Source of the DNA: Roseomonas sp.
GTDB lineage: Bacteria; Pseudomonadota; Alphaproteobacteria; Acetobacterales; Acetobacteraceae
DNA length: 64,000 nucleotides
Reading direction: 5' to 3'
NCBI GenBank assembly: GCA_031180725.1
Contig: JAPSLO010000008.1
Span: 191,471-255,470, forward strand
The notes under the pieces: model-generated
Databases searched by the model: none
The model's input: the letters and a program-made list of their open reading frames with translations, nothing else
What the model was told of the DNA's origin: nothing
Made by a program: the position numbers and the translations under genes
Part shown: positions 46,424-55,106 of the stretch, piece by piece
Layout of the letters: each line of letters opens with the position of its first letter
How positions within the stretch are numbered: the first letter of the stretch is position 1

Positions 46424-46455
46424 CCCCGTCGCCCGCGATCCTGCGGGCGGCGGGG
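46424..46455 (+). terminator. hairpin after manganese catalase
   Basis: A 13-bp stem (46424-46436 with 46443-46455, one G-T wobble) and 6-base loop starts 7 bases after the catalase stop. No long T run follows, only TCGTTC, so termination may need help. Confidence 0.6.
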
Positions 46456-46662
46456 TCGTTCACGAATGGGCGCGGAGCAGGCGTGGCGGTGGGGTGCCGC
46501 CGCGCAGACAATCGGCGCCGCCGATCATTCTGAACAAAACCTCTCATTTGATTCTCACATACTGCGGTGCGAAAAGCCACCGCGAGGTTGGCCGGCGCCC
46601 GTGGGCGCTCTGGTCGCCTCTGGATCCTGCCCGCAAGGGCAATGCGTGGGAGATCGCATCGC

Positions 46663-47238
46663 ATGCTGACCGTCGGCGACAAGTTTCCGTCCTTCAAGCT
46701 GACCGCCGTGAAGGCCGGCGCCGAGGGCCTGGGCGGCCCGGGTAAGTCCTTTACCGAGATCACCGACAGCACCGACGCCGGGAAGTGGAAGATCGTCTTC
46801 TTCTGGCCGAAGGACTTCACCTTCATCTGCCCGACCGAAATCGCGGCCTTCGGCAAGCTGGCCGGCGAGTTCGCGGACCGTGACGCGGTGCTCTACGGCG
46901 TCTCCACCGACAGCGAGTTCGTGCACCTCAACTGGCGCGTCTACAACGAGGACATCCGCAACCTCGAGATCCCGATGCTGGCCGATGTAAAGCGCGAGCT
47001 GTCCACGGCGCTGGGCATCCTGGACAAGGAGGCCGGCGTACCGCTGCGCGCCACCTTCATTGTCGACCCCGACAACACCATCCAGTGGGTCGGCGTGAAC
47101 GGCCTGAATGTCGGCCGCAACCCGCAGGAAGTGCTCCGCGTCCTCGACGCGCTGCAGACGGACGAGCTCTGCCCCTGCAACTGGGAGAAGGGCAAGGACG
47201 TGCTGAAGCCGCAGGAGCTGTTCGAGAAGGCCGCCTGA
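46663..47238 (+). CDS. ahpC: alkyl hydroperoxide reductase, AhpC of mycobacterial type
   Basis: A 191-residue peroxiredoxin that reduces peroxides and peroxynitrite. The peroxidatic cysteine is Cys56 in DFTFICPTE, and the C-terminus carries two cysteines in ELCPCNW (170 and 172), the arrangement of Mycobacterium tuberculosis AhpC (61, 174, 176) that is recycled by AhpD instead of AhpF. The ATG at 46663 is the start of family homology. ahpD lies next downstream. Confidence 0.92.
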   Translation: MLTVGDKFPSFKLTAVKAGAEGLGGPGKSFTEITDSTDAGKWKIVFFWPKDFTFICPTEIAAFGKLAGEFADRDAVLYGVSTDSEFVHLNWRVYNEDIRNLEIPMLADVKRELSTALGILDKEAGVPLRATFIVDPDNTIQWVGVNGLNVGRNPQEVLRVLDALQTDELCPCNWEKGKDVLKPQELFEKAA

Positions 47239-47287
47239 CGGCGGCGACCGCGCCGCGGTAGCGGCTCCCCACCCTACCGCCGACGCG

Positions 47288-47310
47288 AAGGGGGGCGTTC
47301 CGCCCCCCTT
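47288..47310 (+). terminator. hairpin between ahpC and ahpD
   Basis: A perfect 10-bp stem (AAGGGGGGCG / CGCCCCCCTT, 3-base loop) 50 bases after the ahpC stop. It may terminate part of the transcripts, so that AhpC is made in excess of AhpD. Confidence 0.55.
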
Positions 47311-47369
47311 ACCCCCCTTGCTTTGCCCGCGCGCGAGCGCAGGCCAAGGCTGTCGTGCCGGAGACTGAC

Positions 47370-47921
47370 ATGTCCCTCGAAGCCATCCGCAACCGCCTAC
47401 CGGAATATGCCAAGGATCTGAAGCTGAACCTGGGCTCGCTCGCCACCGAGCCGACGCTGACGGTCCAGCAACGCGCCGGCACATTCGTTGCCTCGGCCAT
47501 CGCCAGCCGCAACGAGGAGCTGACCCGCGCCCTGGTCGCCGAATTCGGCGCACAGCTCAGCCCGGAAGCCCTGACCGCCGCCAAGGCCGCGGCCGCCATC
47601 ATGGGCATGAATAATGTCTACTACCGCTTTACCCACCTGGTCGGCGGCGACTACGCCTCCATGCCCGCCAAGCTGCGCATGAACGTCATGGCCAAGCCCG
47701 GCGTGGACAAGGTGGACTTCGAGCTGTGGTCGCTCGCCGTCTCCGCCATCAATGGCTGCGGCATGTGCATGGAAGCGCATGAGAAGGTCGTGCTGCATGG
47801 CGGGCTGGGCAAGGAACAGGTCCAGGCGGCTGTCCGCATCGCGGCCGTGGTGCATGCCGTTGCCGGCGTGCTGGAAGCCGAAGCCGCGCTGGCCAGCGGC
47901 ATGCAGGCCGCCGCGGCCTGA
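47370..47921 (+). CDS. ahpD: alkylhydroperoxidase AhpD
   Basis: A 183-residue AhpD/carboxymuconolactone-decarboxylase-fold protein that reduces oxidised AhpC, drawing electrons through lipoyl proteins. The CxxC is Cys130/Cys133 in [11 protein letters not shown], with Glu118 and His137 at the positions of the mycobacterial proton relay; residue 132 is Met where the mycobacterial protein has His. ATG 47370 follows GGAG; the GTG five codons earlier has poorer support. Confidence 0.9.
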   Translation: MSLEAIRNRLPEYAKDLKLNLGSLATEPTLTVQQRAGTFVASAIASRNEELTRALVAEFGAQLSPEALTAAKAAAAIMGMNNVYYRFTHLVGGDYASMPAKLRMNVMAKPGVDKVDFELWSLAVSAINGCGMCMEAHEKVVLHGGLGKEQVQAAVRIAAVVHAVAGVLEAEAALASGMQAAAA

Positions 47922-47962
47922 GTGATCGCCGGGCGGGGCAGCGCTCCGCCGGCAACACTGCC

Positions 47963-48002
47963 GCGAAAGCGTGACGGGGCCGGCACTGCCTCACGCTTTC
48001 GC
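47963..48002 (+). terminator. inverted repeat between ahpD and the EAL gene
   Basis: A perfect 12-bp inverted repeat (GCGAAAGCGTGA / TCACGCTTTCGC) with a 16-base loop starts 41 bases after ahpD. It ends 26 bases before the EAL start. No T tract follows, so it could be a terminator or an operator. Confidence 0.45.
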
Positions 48003-48028
48003 AACCTTCGCCAGCCCAGGCTGCGGCC

Positions 48029-49576
48029 ATGCAGCCCTTCCCAGCGCGGCCCCTCGGGGACCGCGAACGCTTCGTCGCCTTCGCCTTCGCGGCCGCCGAG
48101 CTGCTGGTAGAGCTCGATGCGGCGGGTCGCATCGCCTTCGCCGCCGGCGCCTTCCGCGCCCGGCTCGGTCGCGCCCCGGAAAGCCTGCTTGGCTGTTCTC
48201 CCGCTGAACTTCTGGCCGCCGAGGACCGCGGCGCCTTCGCCACCGCCCTGGCCCTGCTGCCGGCCCGGGGCCGGATGCCCCATACCGCCTTCCGCCTGGC
48301 CGATTCGGCCCGCTCGCCGGTATCTGTCTCCGGCCTGCAGCTCAGCATGCCGGGGGAGGCGCCACATGTCTGCCTGGCCTTCGCCCCCCTGCCCACCCCG
48401 CCACTCCTCCGCCTGGCGGAAGGCAGCGTGCTGCTGCGGGAGGGCGAGCAACGCCTGCTGTCCGGCGCCACCGCCGCGCTCGGCCTGATCGAACTGTCAG
48501 GCACGCCGGATGACGCGCTGGCGCTGCGCCTGGATCAGCTCCTGGCGGAGGCCGTGACGCCCGGGACGCTCGCGGCCCAGATGGCGCCCGGCCGCTACGG
48601 GCTGCTCAGCGGCCCCGGCGGGGCACTGCCAAACCTCTCCTCCCTCGCCAGCCGACTGGAGGATGCGCTGGGTGAGGCGCGGGAGGGCCTGCAGGTTAGC
48701 ACCACCACCCTGCCGCTGGCGGCGGAAGGGCTTTCCCCCGAACAGGCGGCACGCGCCCTGCGCCATGGACTCGGCGCCTTCGCCCGCCGGGGCGCGGCGG
48801 GGCTGCGAGAAGCCGGATTCGAGGGCGGGCTGCGTGGGGTGATGGCCAATATCACCCGACGCGCCGCCGGACTGCGCCGCGCCATCCTGGACCGCCGCTT
48901 CCGCCTGGAGTTCCAGCCCATCGTGGACCTCGATTCGCGCGCCGTGCACCACCACGAAGCGCTGCTGCGCGTCGAACCCGGCCTGCTGGCGGCAGGCGAG
49001 GGCCCGCAGGATTTCGTAACCTTGGCCGAGACGATCGGCGCGACGGAGGAGCTGGACCTGGCGGTGGCCACCTTGGCATTGAGCGCCACGCCCGCGCTGC
49101 GGCCCGGCCAGCGCATTGCCTTCAACATTTCCGGCCTCTCCGCCCAGTCAGCGAGCTTCCGCCGCCGCCTGCTGGAGCTGCTGGACCGCAATCCGCGCAG
49201 CGCTGGGCGAGTGATGGTGGAGCTGACGGAGAGCGCCGAGGTGGAGGACGAGGCCGGCGCGGCGGAGACGCTGCGCGCACTGCGCCGGCGCGACGTGCCT
49301 GTCTGCATCGACGATTTCGGCGCCGGCGCTGCCGCCTTCCGCTACCTGAACGCCTTCCCCGTGGACTATGTGAAGGTGGACGGTACCTATGTGACGGCCG
49401 CCGTGGCCAATGAGCGCGGTCGCAGCTTCGTCGCCGCCATGGTGGACCTGTCCCTGGCCGTCGGCGCGAAGGTGGTGGCGGAGCGTGTGGAAACCGAGGA
49501 AGCGGCCTGCATCATGCGCTCGCTCGGCGTGCATTACGGCCAGGGCTGGCATTTCGGCCGGCCCGGGCCGTTGTAG
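48029..49576 (+). CDS. EAL-domain cyclic-di-GMP phosphodiesterase
   Basis: A 515-residue protein with a C-terminal EAL domain (about 285-510) that hydrolyses cyclic di-GMP. Key elements are HHEALLRV (Glu310), FNISG, MVELTES, CIDDFGAG, DYVKVDG, VVAERVETEE and QGWHFGRP, so the metal and catalytic residues seem intact. The first 280 residues show a possible PAS-like segment at about 14-120, then a region I cannot assign, which lacks a GGDEF motif. No membrane segment. It may sense an intracellular signal. Confidence 0.85.
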   Translation: MQPFPARPLGDRERFVAFAFAAAELLVELDAAGRIAFAAGAFRARLGRAPESLLGCSPAELLAAEDRGAFATALALLPARGRMPHTAFRLADSARSPVSVSGLQLSMPGEAPHVCLAFAPLPTPPLLRLAEGSVLLREGEQRLLSGATAALGLIELSGTPDDALALRLDQLLAEAVTPGTLAAQMAPGRYGLLSGPGGALPNLSSLASRLEDALGEAREGLQVSTTTLPLAAEGLSPEQAARALRHGLGAFARRGAAGLREAGFEGGLRGVMANITRRAAGLRRAILDRRFRLEFQPIVDLDSRAVHHHEALLRVEPGLLAAGEGPQDFVTLAETIGATEELDLAVATLALSATPALRPGQRIAFNISGLSAQSASFRRRLLELLDRNPRSAGRVMVELTESAEVEDEAGAAETLRALRRRDVPVCIDDFGAGAAAFRYLNAFPVDYVKVDGTYVTAAVANERGRSFVAAMVDLSLAVGAKVVAERVETEEAACIMRSLGVHYGQGWHFGRPGPL

Positions 49577-49588
49577 GGATCCGAAGTC

Positions 49589-50587
49589 TCAGTTCGCCTG
49601 GATATTGGCGGCGCGCACCAGCGGCTCCCACACGCCGATCTCGCTGCGTAGGTACTCCGCCGCATGGGTGGGCGTGCTTTCCGGAACCACCTGCATTGCC
49701 AACTCGGTGAGCTTCGCGCGCACATGCGGCAGGCTGACCGCGGCGGCGACGGCACGGTTGATCGCCTCCACCACCGGTGCCGGGGTGCCGCTGCGCACCA
49801 TCACCATGTGCCAAGTATAGGCTTCGTAGCCGGCAATGCCCTGCTCGATGAAGGTTGGGATCTCCGGCGCCAGGGGCGAACGCTCCTTCGTGCTGATCGC
49901 CAGCGCGCGCAATTCGCCGCTGCGGGCATAGGGCAGCGCGGAAGCCGCAATGTCGAAAATGAAGGGAATGCGCCCCGACAGTATCTCCGGCATGGCGGCG
50001 GAGGAGCCGCGGAAGGGGATGTGGTTGGCGCGCAGCCCGCCGGCCGCATGCAGGAACAGCTCTGTCGCCAGATGGACCGCGCCGCCATTGCCGGAGGAGG
50101 CATAGTCGTAGCGGCCGGGATTGGCGCGCAGCACCTGCACGAATTCCTGGATGTTGCGCGCCGGGAAGTTCGGGTTGACCAGCAGGATTACCGGTACCTG
50201 GCCCACCAGCGACACCGGCGTGAAGTCTGCGATGGGGTCGAAGGGCAGGCGCGGGAACATGGCACGTGTCACCGCATGGGCGACGGTGGTGTAGAGCACC
50301 ACGCTGCCATCCTGCGGGCCCTTGGCCACCATGTCCGTACCGATGACCACGCCGGAGCCGGTGCGGTTCTCCACCAGCACGCGCTGCGGCAGGGCCTTCG
50401 ACATCTCGTCGGCCAACAGGCGAGCGGGGATGTCGGTGGGCCCGCCGGCGGCGAAGGGCACGATCATGCGCACCGGCTGCGTCGGCCAGGCGGCATTCTG
50501 GGCCAGGGCGGGGCGCAGGGCAGGCGCGGCCAACGCGCCGGCGCCGAGGGCCAGCATCTGGCGGCGCCGGAAGGGCGTGATGGGCAT
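49589..50587 (-). CDS. Bug-family tripartite tricarboxylate receptor
   Basis: A 332-residue periplasmic receptor with an RR-type signal peptide (PFRRRQMLALGAGALAAPAL) and the Bug loops VPFAAGGPTD and NHIPFRGSSA. ATG 50587 was chosen because signal-peptide character begins there. It is closely similar to the next gene (50733-51704): both have VPFAAGGPTDIPARL, and the pair probably arose by duplication. Confidence 0.88.
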   Translation of the reverse strand: MPITPFRRRQMLALGAGALAAPALRPALAQNAAWPTQPVRMIVPFAAGGPTDIPARLLADEMSKALPQRVLVENRTGSGVVIGTDMVAKGPQDGSVVLYTTVAHAVTRAMFPRLPFDPIADFTPVSLVGQVPVILLVNPNFPARNIQEFVQVLRANPGRYDYASSGNGGAVHLATELFLHAAGGLRANHIPFRGSSAAMPEILSGRIPFIFDIAASALPYARSGELRALAISTKERSPLAPEIPTFIEQGIAGYEAYTWHMVMVRSGTPAPVVEAINRAVAAAVSLPHVRAKLTELAMQVVPESTPTHAAEYLRSEIGVWEPLVRAANIQAN

Positions 50588-50732
50588 GATCGATACTCCC
50601 TGTGGTGCTGCCGGGCCTGTCCCGTGCGGCCCTTTCGCTTCCTTAGACGCCTCAGCGTCAGGGAGACCGGTCAATGCTGTCAATCGGAAGCGGATGCGGC
50701 GGCCCGGGGGCCGCCGCACCTGCCGTCCGGCT

Positions 50733-51704
50733 TCAGTCCACGCGGATATTCGCCTCGCGGATCAGCCCTTCCCACTTCGTCGTCTCCTCGCGCAGCCAGT
50801 TGGCGGAGGAGGTGGGCGTGCTGTCGCTGATCAAGCGCATTGCGAGATCGCCAAGGCGCTGCTGCACCACATCCTGCGCCGCGGCGCGGTTGAAGGCGGC
50901 GTTGGCGGCCTGGATCACCTCGGCCGGCGTGCCGGCGGGCGCCAGCACCATGTGCCAGGTATAGGCGATCAGGTCGCTGAAGCCGGCCTCGGCCGTGGTC
51001 GGCACGTCGGGCAGCTGCGGCAGGCGCCGGTCGTCCATCACTGCCAGGGCCCGCGTCTCGCCGCGCTTGATGAAGGGCACTGCGGAGGTCGCGACATCCA
51101 CGATGATCGGGATGGTGCCGTTCAGAACATCCGGCATCGCCGCCGCCGTGCCGCGATAGGGCACGTGGTTGCCGCGCGCCCCCATCCGCCGCAGCATCAG
51201 TTCCGTCGCCAGATGCAGCGCGCCGCCATTCCCGGAGGAAGCGTAGTCGAGCCCGCCGCTGCTCTCCTTGAGCCGCGCCTGCAGTTCCTGCAGGTTCTGC
51301 GCCGCGAAATCTTTGTTCACGGTGATGATCATCGGGATCACGCCGACCAGCGCGACGGGCGTGAAATCCGCCACCGGGTCGAAGGGCAGGCGCGGGAAGA
51401 GCGGCCGCAGCGAGGCATGGGCGACCGTGGTGTAGAGCAGGGTCAGCCCGTCCTTGGGCGCCTTCGCCACTACGTCGGTGCCTACCACCACGCCGGCGCC
51501 GGTGCGATTTTCCACCACCACCCTGTTCGGCAGGAATTCGCCCATGCGTTCGGCGAAAAGACGGGCGGGAATATCAGTGGGGCCGCCGGCGGCGAAGGGC
51601 ACGATCAGGCGTAAGGGCTGGCTCGGCCAGGAGCCCTGCGCCCGGGCAATGGCCGGCAGGGCAAGCGCAACGGCGCCGGCGCCGAGAAGCTGGCGACGGA
51701 ACAT
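50733..51704 (-). CDS. Bug-family tripartite tricarboxylate receptor
   Basis: A 323-residue receptor with signal peptide MFRRQLLGAGAVALALPAIA and the loops VPFAAGGPTD and HVPYRGTAAA. The ATG follows GGGAG. It starts 138 bases after the ammonia-lyase-like gene on the same strand and is followed by its paralog, so the two receptors may serve that enzyme's substrate, though a separate promoter is possible. Confidence 0.88.
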   Translation of the reverse strand: MFRRQLLGAGAVALALPAIARAQGSWPSQPLRLIVPFAAGGPTDIPARLFAERMGEFLPNRVVVENRTGAGVVVGTDVVAKAPKDGLTLLYTTVAHASLRPLFPRLPFDPVADFTPVALVGVIPMIITVNKDFAAQNLQELQARLKESSGGLDYASSGNGGALHLATELMLRRMGARGNHVPYRGTAAAMPDVLNGTIPIIVDVATSAVPFIKRGETRALAVMDDRRLPQLPDVPTTAEAGFSDLIAYTWHMVLAPAGTPAEVIQAANAAFNRAAAQDVVQQRLGDLAMRLISDSTPTSSANWLREETTKWEGLIREANIRVD

Positions 51705-51842
51705 GGTTGGAGATCTCCCTATTTGGGACACGCAAGCGCGTCAGTAATGCCCCGGTTGCTCCTCGGCCTTCCTTGCGTCAACAGCGCCCGGGGAATGGCT
51801 GAAGTGCCCCACGGCGCATGACATCGCAACGGTGGCTCAGGG

Positions 51843-53000
51843 TCAGGCCGTCAGCCGTGCATAGGCCTCCGGATCGGTCGCGCCTTCGGTGCCGAAGAGC
51901 AGCACGCGGCTCTCTGTGCCGAGGCCCAGCATGGCGCGCGAGAGCGGGTCCGCCGCGGCCAGCAGCAGCGCCGCCAGCCCTGCCACGGCGCTTTCCCCGG
52001 CCACCACCTTCGGATCTCGCCGTGCCAGCAGACGCATCGTGTCCACCGCGCTATCGTCCGTGATGGCCATGAAGGCGAAGGCGCCGCGATCCAACTCCTG
52101 CCAGGCCAGCAGGCTGGGCTCGCCACAGGCGAGGCCCGCCATCAGCGTATCCAACTCGCCCTCCACCGACACCGCCTCCCCGGCCTCGGCCGAGGCCAGC
52201 AGGCAGGCCGCCTTCTCCGGCTCCACCACGATCACCTTCACGTCAGCGCCATAGCGCGCACGGAGGTGCACCGAGACTGCGGCCGCCACGCCGCCAACAC
52301 CGCCCTGCACGAAGGCATGGGTCGGCGGCGAGTCGAGCTGCTCGCAGGCTTCCTCCGCCATCAGGCGGTAGCCCTGCATCACGTCGCGCGGCGTTTCCGT
52401 GTAGCCTTCCCAGGATGTGTCGGAGACGACGAACCAGTTCTGGCGTGCGGCCTCCTCCCGGCAGGCGCGTACGGCGTCGTCATAGGTGCCGGGCACCACG
52501 CGGATCTCCGCACCATGGGCGGCGATGGCATCGCGCCGGCCCTGGCTCACGCCTTCGTGCACGAAGATCACGCAGCGGCAGCCGAAGCGCCGCGCCCCCC
52601 AGGCGACCGAGCGCCCATGATTGCCGTCGGTGGCGCAGGTGACGGTGACGCGCTGCGTCGCCTCCCGATGCGCGCCGGCCTCCAGTTCCGCCGTGCCGGC
52701 ATTCGCCGCGGCCCCCTGCCGGGCGAGTTCCGCCACCAGCAGCCGCGCCACGGCATAGGCGCCGCCCAGCGCCTTGAAGGACCCGAGGCCGAAGCGCGCG
52801 CCCTCGTCCTTCCAGTGCACGGCGGCCAGGCGCACGGCAGCGGCGACATCGGCCAGCGGCAGCAGCGGCGTCGGCGCATAACCGGGCCAGGAGGTGATCT
52901 CGGCCTTTGCCCGGCGGAAGCCGCCATCCGGCAGCACCACAACGCCGGGCGTGCCATGGCGGCGGTTGACGATCAGGCGGTAGGGGCGCGTCGGAATCAT
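51843..53000 (-). CDS. diaminopropionate ammonia-lyase-like PLP enzyme
   Basis: A 385-residue fold-type II PLP enzyme similar to 2,3-diaminopropionate ammonia-lyase, which makes pyruvate and ammonia. The PLP lysine lies in FGLGSFKALGGAYAV, and CATDGNHGRSVAWGARRFG, TSWEGYTETPRDVMQGY and VQGGVGGVAAAVS match the family. Threonine dehydratase-like activity is an alternative. The ATG at 53000 is where homology begins; the very long frame upstream is non-coding. It is divergent from a Bug receptor gene. Confidence 0.86.
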   Translation of the reverse strand: MIPTRPYRLIVNRRHGTPGVVVLPDGGFRRAKAEITSWPGYAPTPLLPLADVAAAVRLAAVHWKDEGARFGLGSFKALGGAYAVARLLVAELARQGAAANAGTAELEAGAHREATQRVTVTCATDGNHGRSVAWGARRFGCRCVIFVHEGVSQGRRDAIAAHGAEIRVVPGTYDDAVRACREEAARQNWFVVSDTSWEGYTETPRDVMQGYRLMAEEACEQLDSPPTHAFVQGGVGGVAAAVSVHLRARYGADVKVIVVEPEKAACLLASAEAGEAVSVEGELDTLMAGLACGEPSLLAWQELDRGAFAFMAITDDSAVDTMRLLARRDPKVVAGESAVAGLAALLLAAADPLSRAMLGLGTESRVLLFGTEGATDPEAYARLTA

Positions 53001-53114
53001 CGAGGGCGCAGATTGCCCCGCGCCGCTGCGGCTTGGAAGCGCGCTGCGCTGTGGTTGCGGCGGGGAGCGCGGCGATGTCATCGTGCCGACAAGAAGACTG
53101 GGAGGAAGCGCCGC

Positions 53115-54080
53115 ATGAGCCCGCGCCGTCCACTGCTGGCCGCCATGGCCGGCCTGCTTGCTGCGCCACGCCTGGCGCACGCCGCCTGGCCGGCCGACCG
53201 GCCGATCGAGATGATCGTGCCCTTCCCGCCCGGCGGCGGCGTGGACAACATGGTCCGTGCCATTGTCCACCATGTCACGCCGCGCCTGCCGGGGGCGCGG
53301 TTCGCCGTGGTGAACCGGCCCGGCGCGGCCGGCCAGATCGGTTTCGAGGCCATCTTCAACGCGGCGCCGGATGGCTACACGCTCGGTGCGGTCACCAACA
53401 CCGCCATGCACGCCGTGGCGATCGAGCGCCGCCCGCGCTACCGGCCGGAGGACTTCACCTACATCGCCAATGTGGTGGACGACCCCGGCGGCTTCTGGGT
53501 GCGCGCGGACAGCCCGATGCGCAGCCTGGCCGATCTGCGCGATGCGGCCCGGCGGGCGCCGGAGACGATCGGCGTGGGCACCGCCGGCATCGGCAGCGAC
53601 GACCACATGCTGCAACTGGCCTTCGAGGAAGCCGCGGGCGTTCGGCTGATGCATGTGCCCTACAACGGCACCGCGCCGGTGATCCAGGACGTGCTGGGCG
53701 GATCCCTGCCGATCGGCAGCCTGAACATGAGCGAGGGCCTGCCGCAGCTGCGAGAGGGCCGGCTGCGCTGTCTGGCCCAGGGCGGGCCGCAGCGCTGGGC
53801 GCCAACCGGCCAGGTGCCCACCTTCCGCGAGCAGGGTTTCGACGTGTTGGGGGGCTCCGCCCGCGGCGTCGCCGGGCCGCCGGGCATGCCGGCCGAAGTG
53901 GTGGGGCAACTGCGGCAGGCCTTCCGCGAGGCGCTGGCCGATCCGGCGATGATCGCAGATGCGGAGCGCACCGGCATGCCGCTGCGTCCGCTGGTGGGCG
54001 ATGAGTACCGCACGATGATGCGGGAGGATTACGAGGGCCTGCAGAACCTCTGGCGCCGTCGCCCCTGGCGCCAGGGTTGA
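53115..54080 (+). CDS. Bug-family tripartite tricarboxylate receptor
   Basis: A 321-residue receptor with signal peptide MSPRRPLLAAMAGLLAAPRLAHA and Bug motifs VPFPPGGGVDN and HVPYNGTAP. GGGAGGAAG lies upstream of the ATG. It differs from the others in having Asn in the YNG loop, which may change ligand choice. Divergent from the ammonia-lyase-like gene by 114 bases, so both may share control. Confidence 0.87.
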   Translation: MSPRRPLLAAMAGLLAAPRLAHAAWPADRPIEMIVPFPPGGGVDNMVRAIVHHVTPRLPGARFAVVNRPGAAGQIGFEAIFNAAPDGYTLGAVTNTAMHAVAIERRPRYRPEDFTYIANVVDDPGGFWVRADSPMRSLADLRDAARRAPETIGVGTAGIGSDDHMLQLAFEEAAGVRLMHVPYNGTAPVIQDVLGGSLPIGSLNMSEGLPQLREGRLRCLAQGGPQRWAPTGQVPTFREQGFDVLGGSARGVAGPPGMPAEVVGQLRQAFREALADPAMIADAERTGMPLRPLVGDEYRTMMREDYEGLQNLWRRRPWRQG

Positions 54081-54147
54081 GCGCATAGGGCCAGGCCAAC
54101 GGAGGGTCCGGCCGGGGCGGTTGCGCCATGCCGCCCGGCATCCCACC

Positions 54148-54768
54148 ATGCTGCGCATGGCAGGGCGTATGCTCCCCCGGATCCTGGCGGTACTGGTGCT
54201 GGCGGGCTGCGCCCCCACTGTCGCTCCGCCAGCGGGAAGAGTGGTGGAGGAACGGGCGCAAGCAGCCGAGGCCAATCTGCGCCAGGTCGCCCTGCAGGGC
54301 GCGCGGGCACTGGGCTGCCCCGATGCCGTGGCGCTGGAGCCGGAGCCGCCCCGCCCCTGGCGGCCCCGGGGCGTCACTTTCACCAGCGGCGGGCGGCCGG
54401 TGTCGCTGGCCTGGTTGCAGGCGGTGCCGCTGTCATTCTGCCCGGTGACGCGGCGGGTGGTGGTGCTGGCCAGCCAACCGGCGGGCGCGCCGCTGCAACT
54501 CGGTGTGGCTCAGGTGGGCGACACCCTGACGGATCCGCAATTGCAGGGACAGGTGGTGGAGTCCGGGCTGCGCCCGCTTCTGGCGGAGAGCTTCGCCGAT
54601 TGCGGCCAGGCACGGGTGGTGGACACCACCGTGCTGCAAGCGCCCGGAACCATGACGACCGCCTGGATGGAAAGCTGGACCGTGGCCGGCTGCGACCGGC
54701 GGATGCAGGTGGAGGTCACCTTCCGCCCCGGCCCAACCGGCACCGCCTTCAGCCTGCGCAGCGGCTGA
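54148..54768 (+). CDS. small lipoprotein of unknown function
   Basis: A 206-residue predicted lipoprotein. The signal MLPRILAVLVLAGC has a lipobox LAGC, so it is probably anchored in the outer or inner membrane. The mature part has four further cysteines and no family I recognise. The start is uncertain: ATGs at 54148, 54157 and 54169 all lead into the signal peptide and none has a strong ribosome site. It converges on minE. Confidence 0.68.
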   Translation: MLRMAGRMLPRILAVLVLAGCAPTVAPPAGRVVEERAQAAEANLRQVALQGARALGCPDAVALEPEPPRPWRPRGVTFTSGGRPVSLAWLQAVPLSFCPVTRRVVVLASQPAGAPLQLGVAQVGDTLTDPQLQGQVVESGLRPLLAESFADCGQARVVDTTVLQAPGTMTTAWMESWTVAGCDRRMQVEVTFRPGPTGTAFSLRSG

Positions 54769-54815
54769 GGCTGCCGGCCGGCGCGGCGGCCCACAAGGGG
54801 CCGCCGGCGGCAATG

Positions 54816-55106
54816 TCAGGCATGGCCCGGGCGCGGGCCGGCACCCTTGGGTCCTGGCAGCTCGATCTCCACTGCCAGGGTGGACATGTCCCCGCCGCGA
54901 TCCAGCGAGACATTCACCCGGCCCGGATCGATCGCGACATAGCGCGCCACCACGGCCACGATCTCCTGCTGGAGCTTCGGCAGGAAATCCTCCCGCGTGC
55001 GGCCGATGCGCTCATGCGCCAGCACGATCTGCAGGCGCTCCTTCGCCTGGGACGCCGAAGCCGGCTCCGGCTTCCGCTGCTTGAAGAGGTCCGCAAGCCA
55101 GCTCAT
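54816..55106 (-). CDS. minE: cell division topological factor MinE
   Basis: MinE drives MinD off the membrane and creates the pole-to-pole oscillation. The 96-residue product starts with the membrane-targeting MSWLADLFKQRK, then SQAKERLQIVLAHERI, the MinD-contact helix, and the dimerising C-terminal domain. Its ATG overlaps the minD stop (TGATG). Confidence 0.94.
   Translation of the reverse strand: MSWLADLFKQRKPEPASASQAKERLQIVLAHERIGRTREDFLPKLQQEIVAVVARYVAIDPGRVNVSLDRGGDMSTLAVEIELPGPKGAGPRPGHA

Noticed and set aside
53001-54383. Long frame extending the ammonia-lyase-like gene upstream on the minus strand
   Set aside because: It is the antisense shadow of a well-supported Bug receptor gene with its own signal peptide and motifs.
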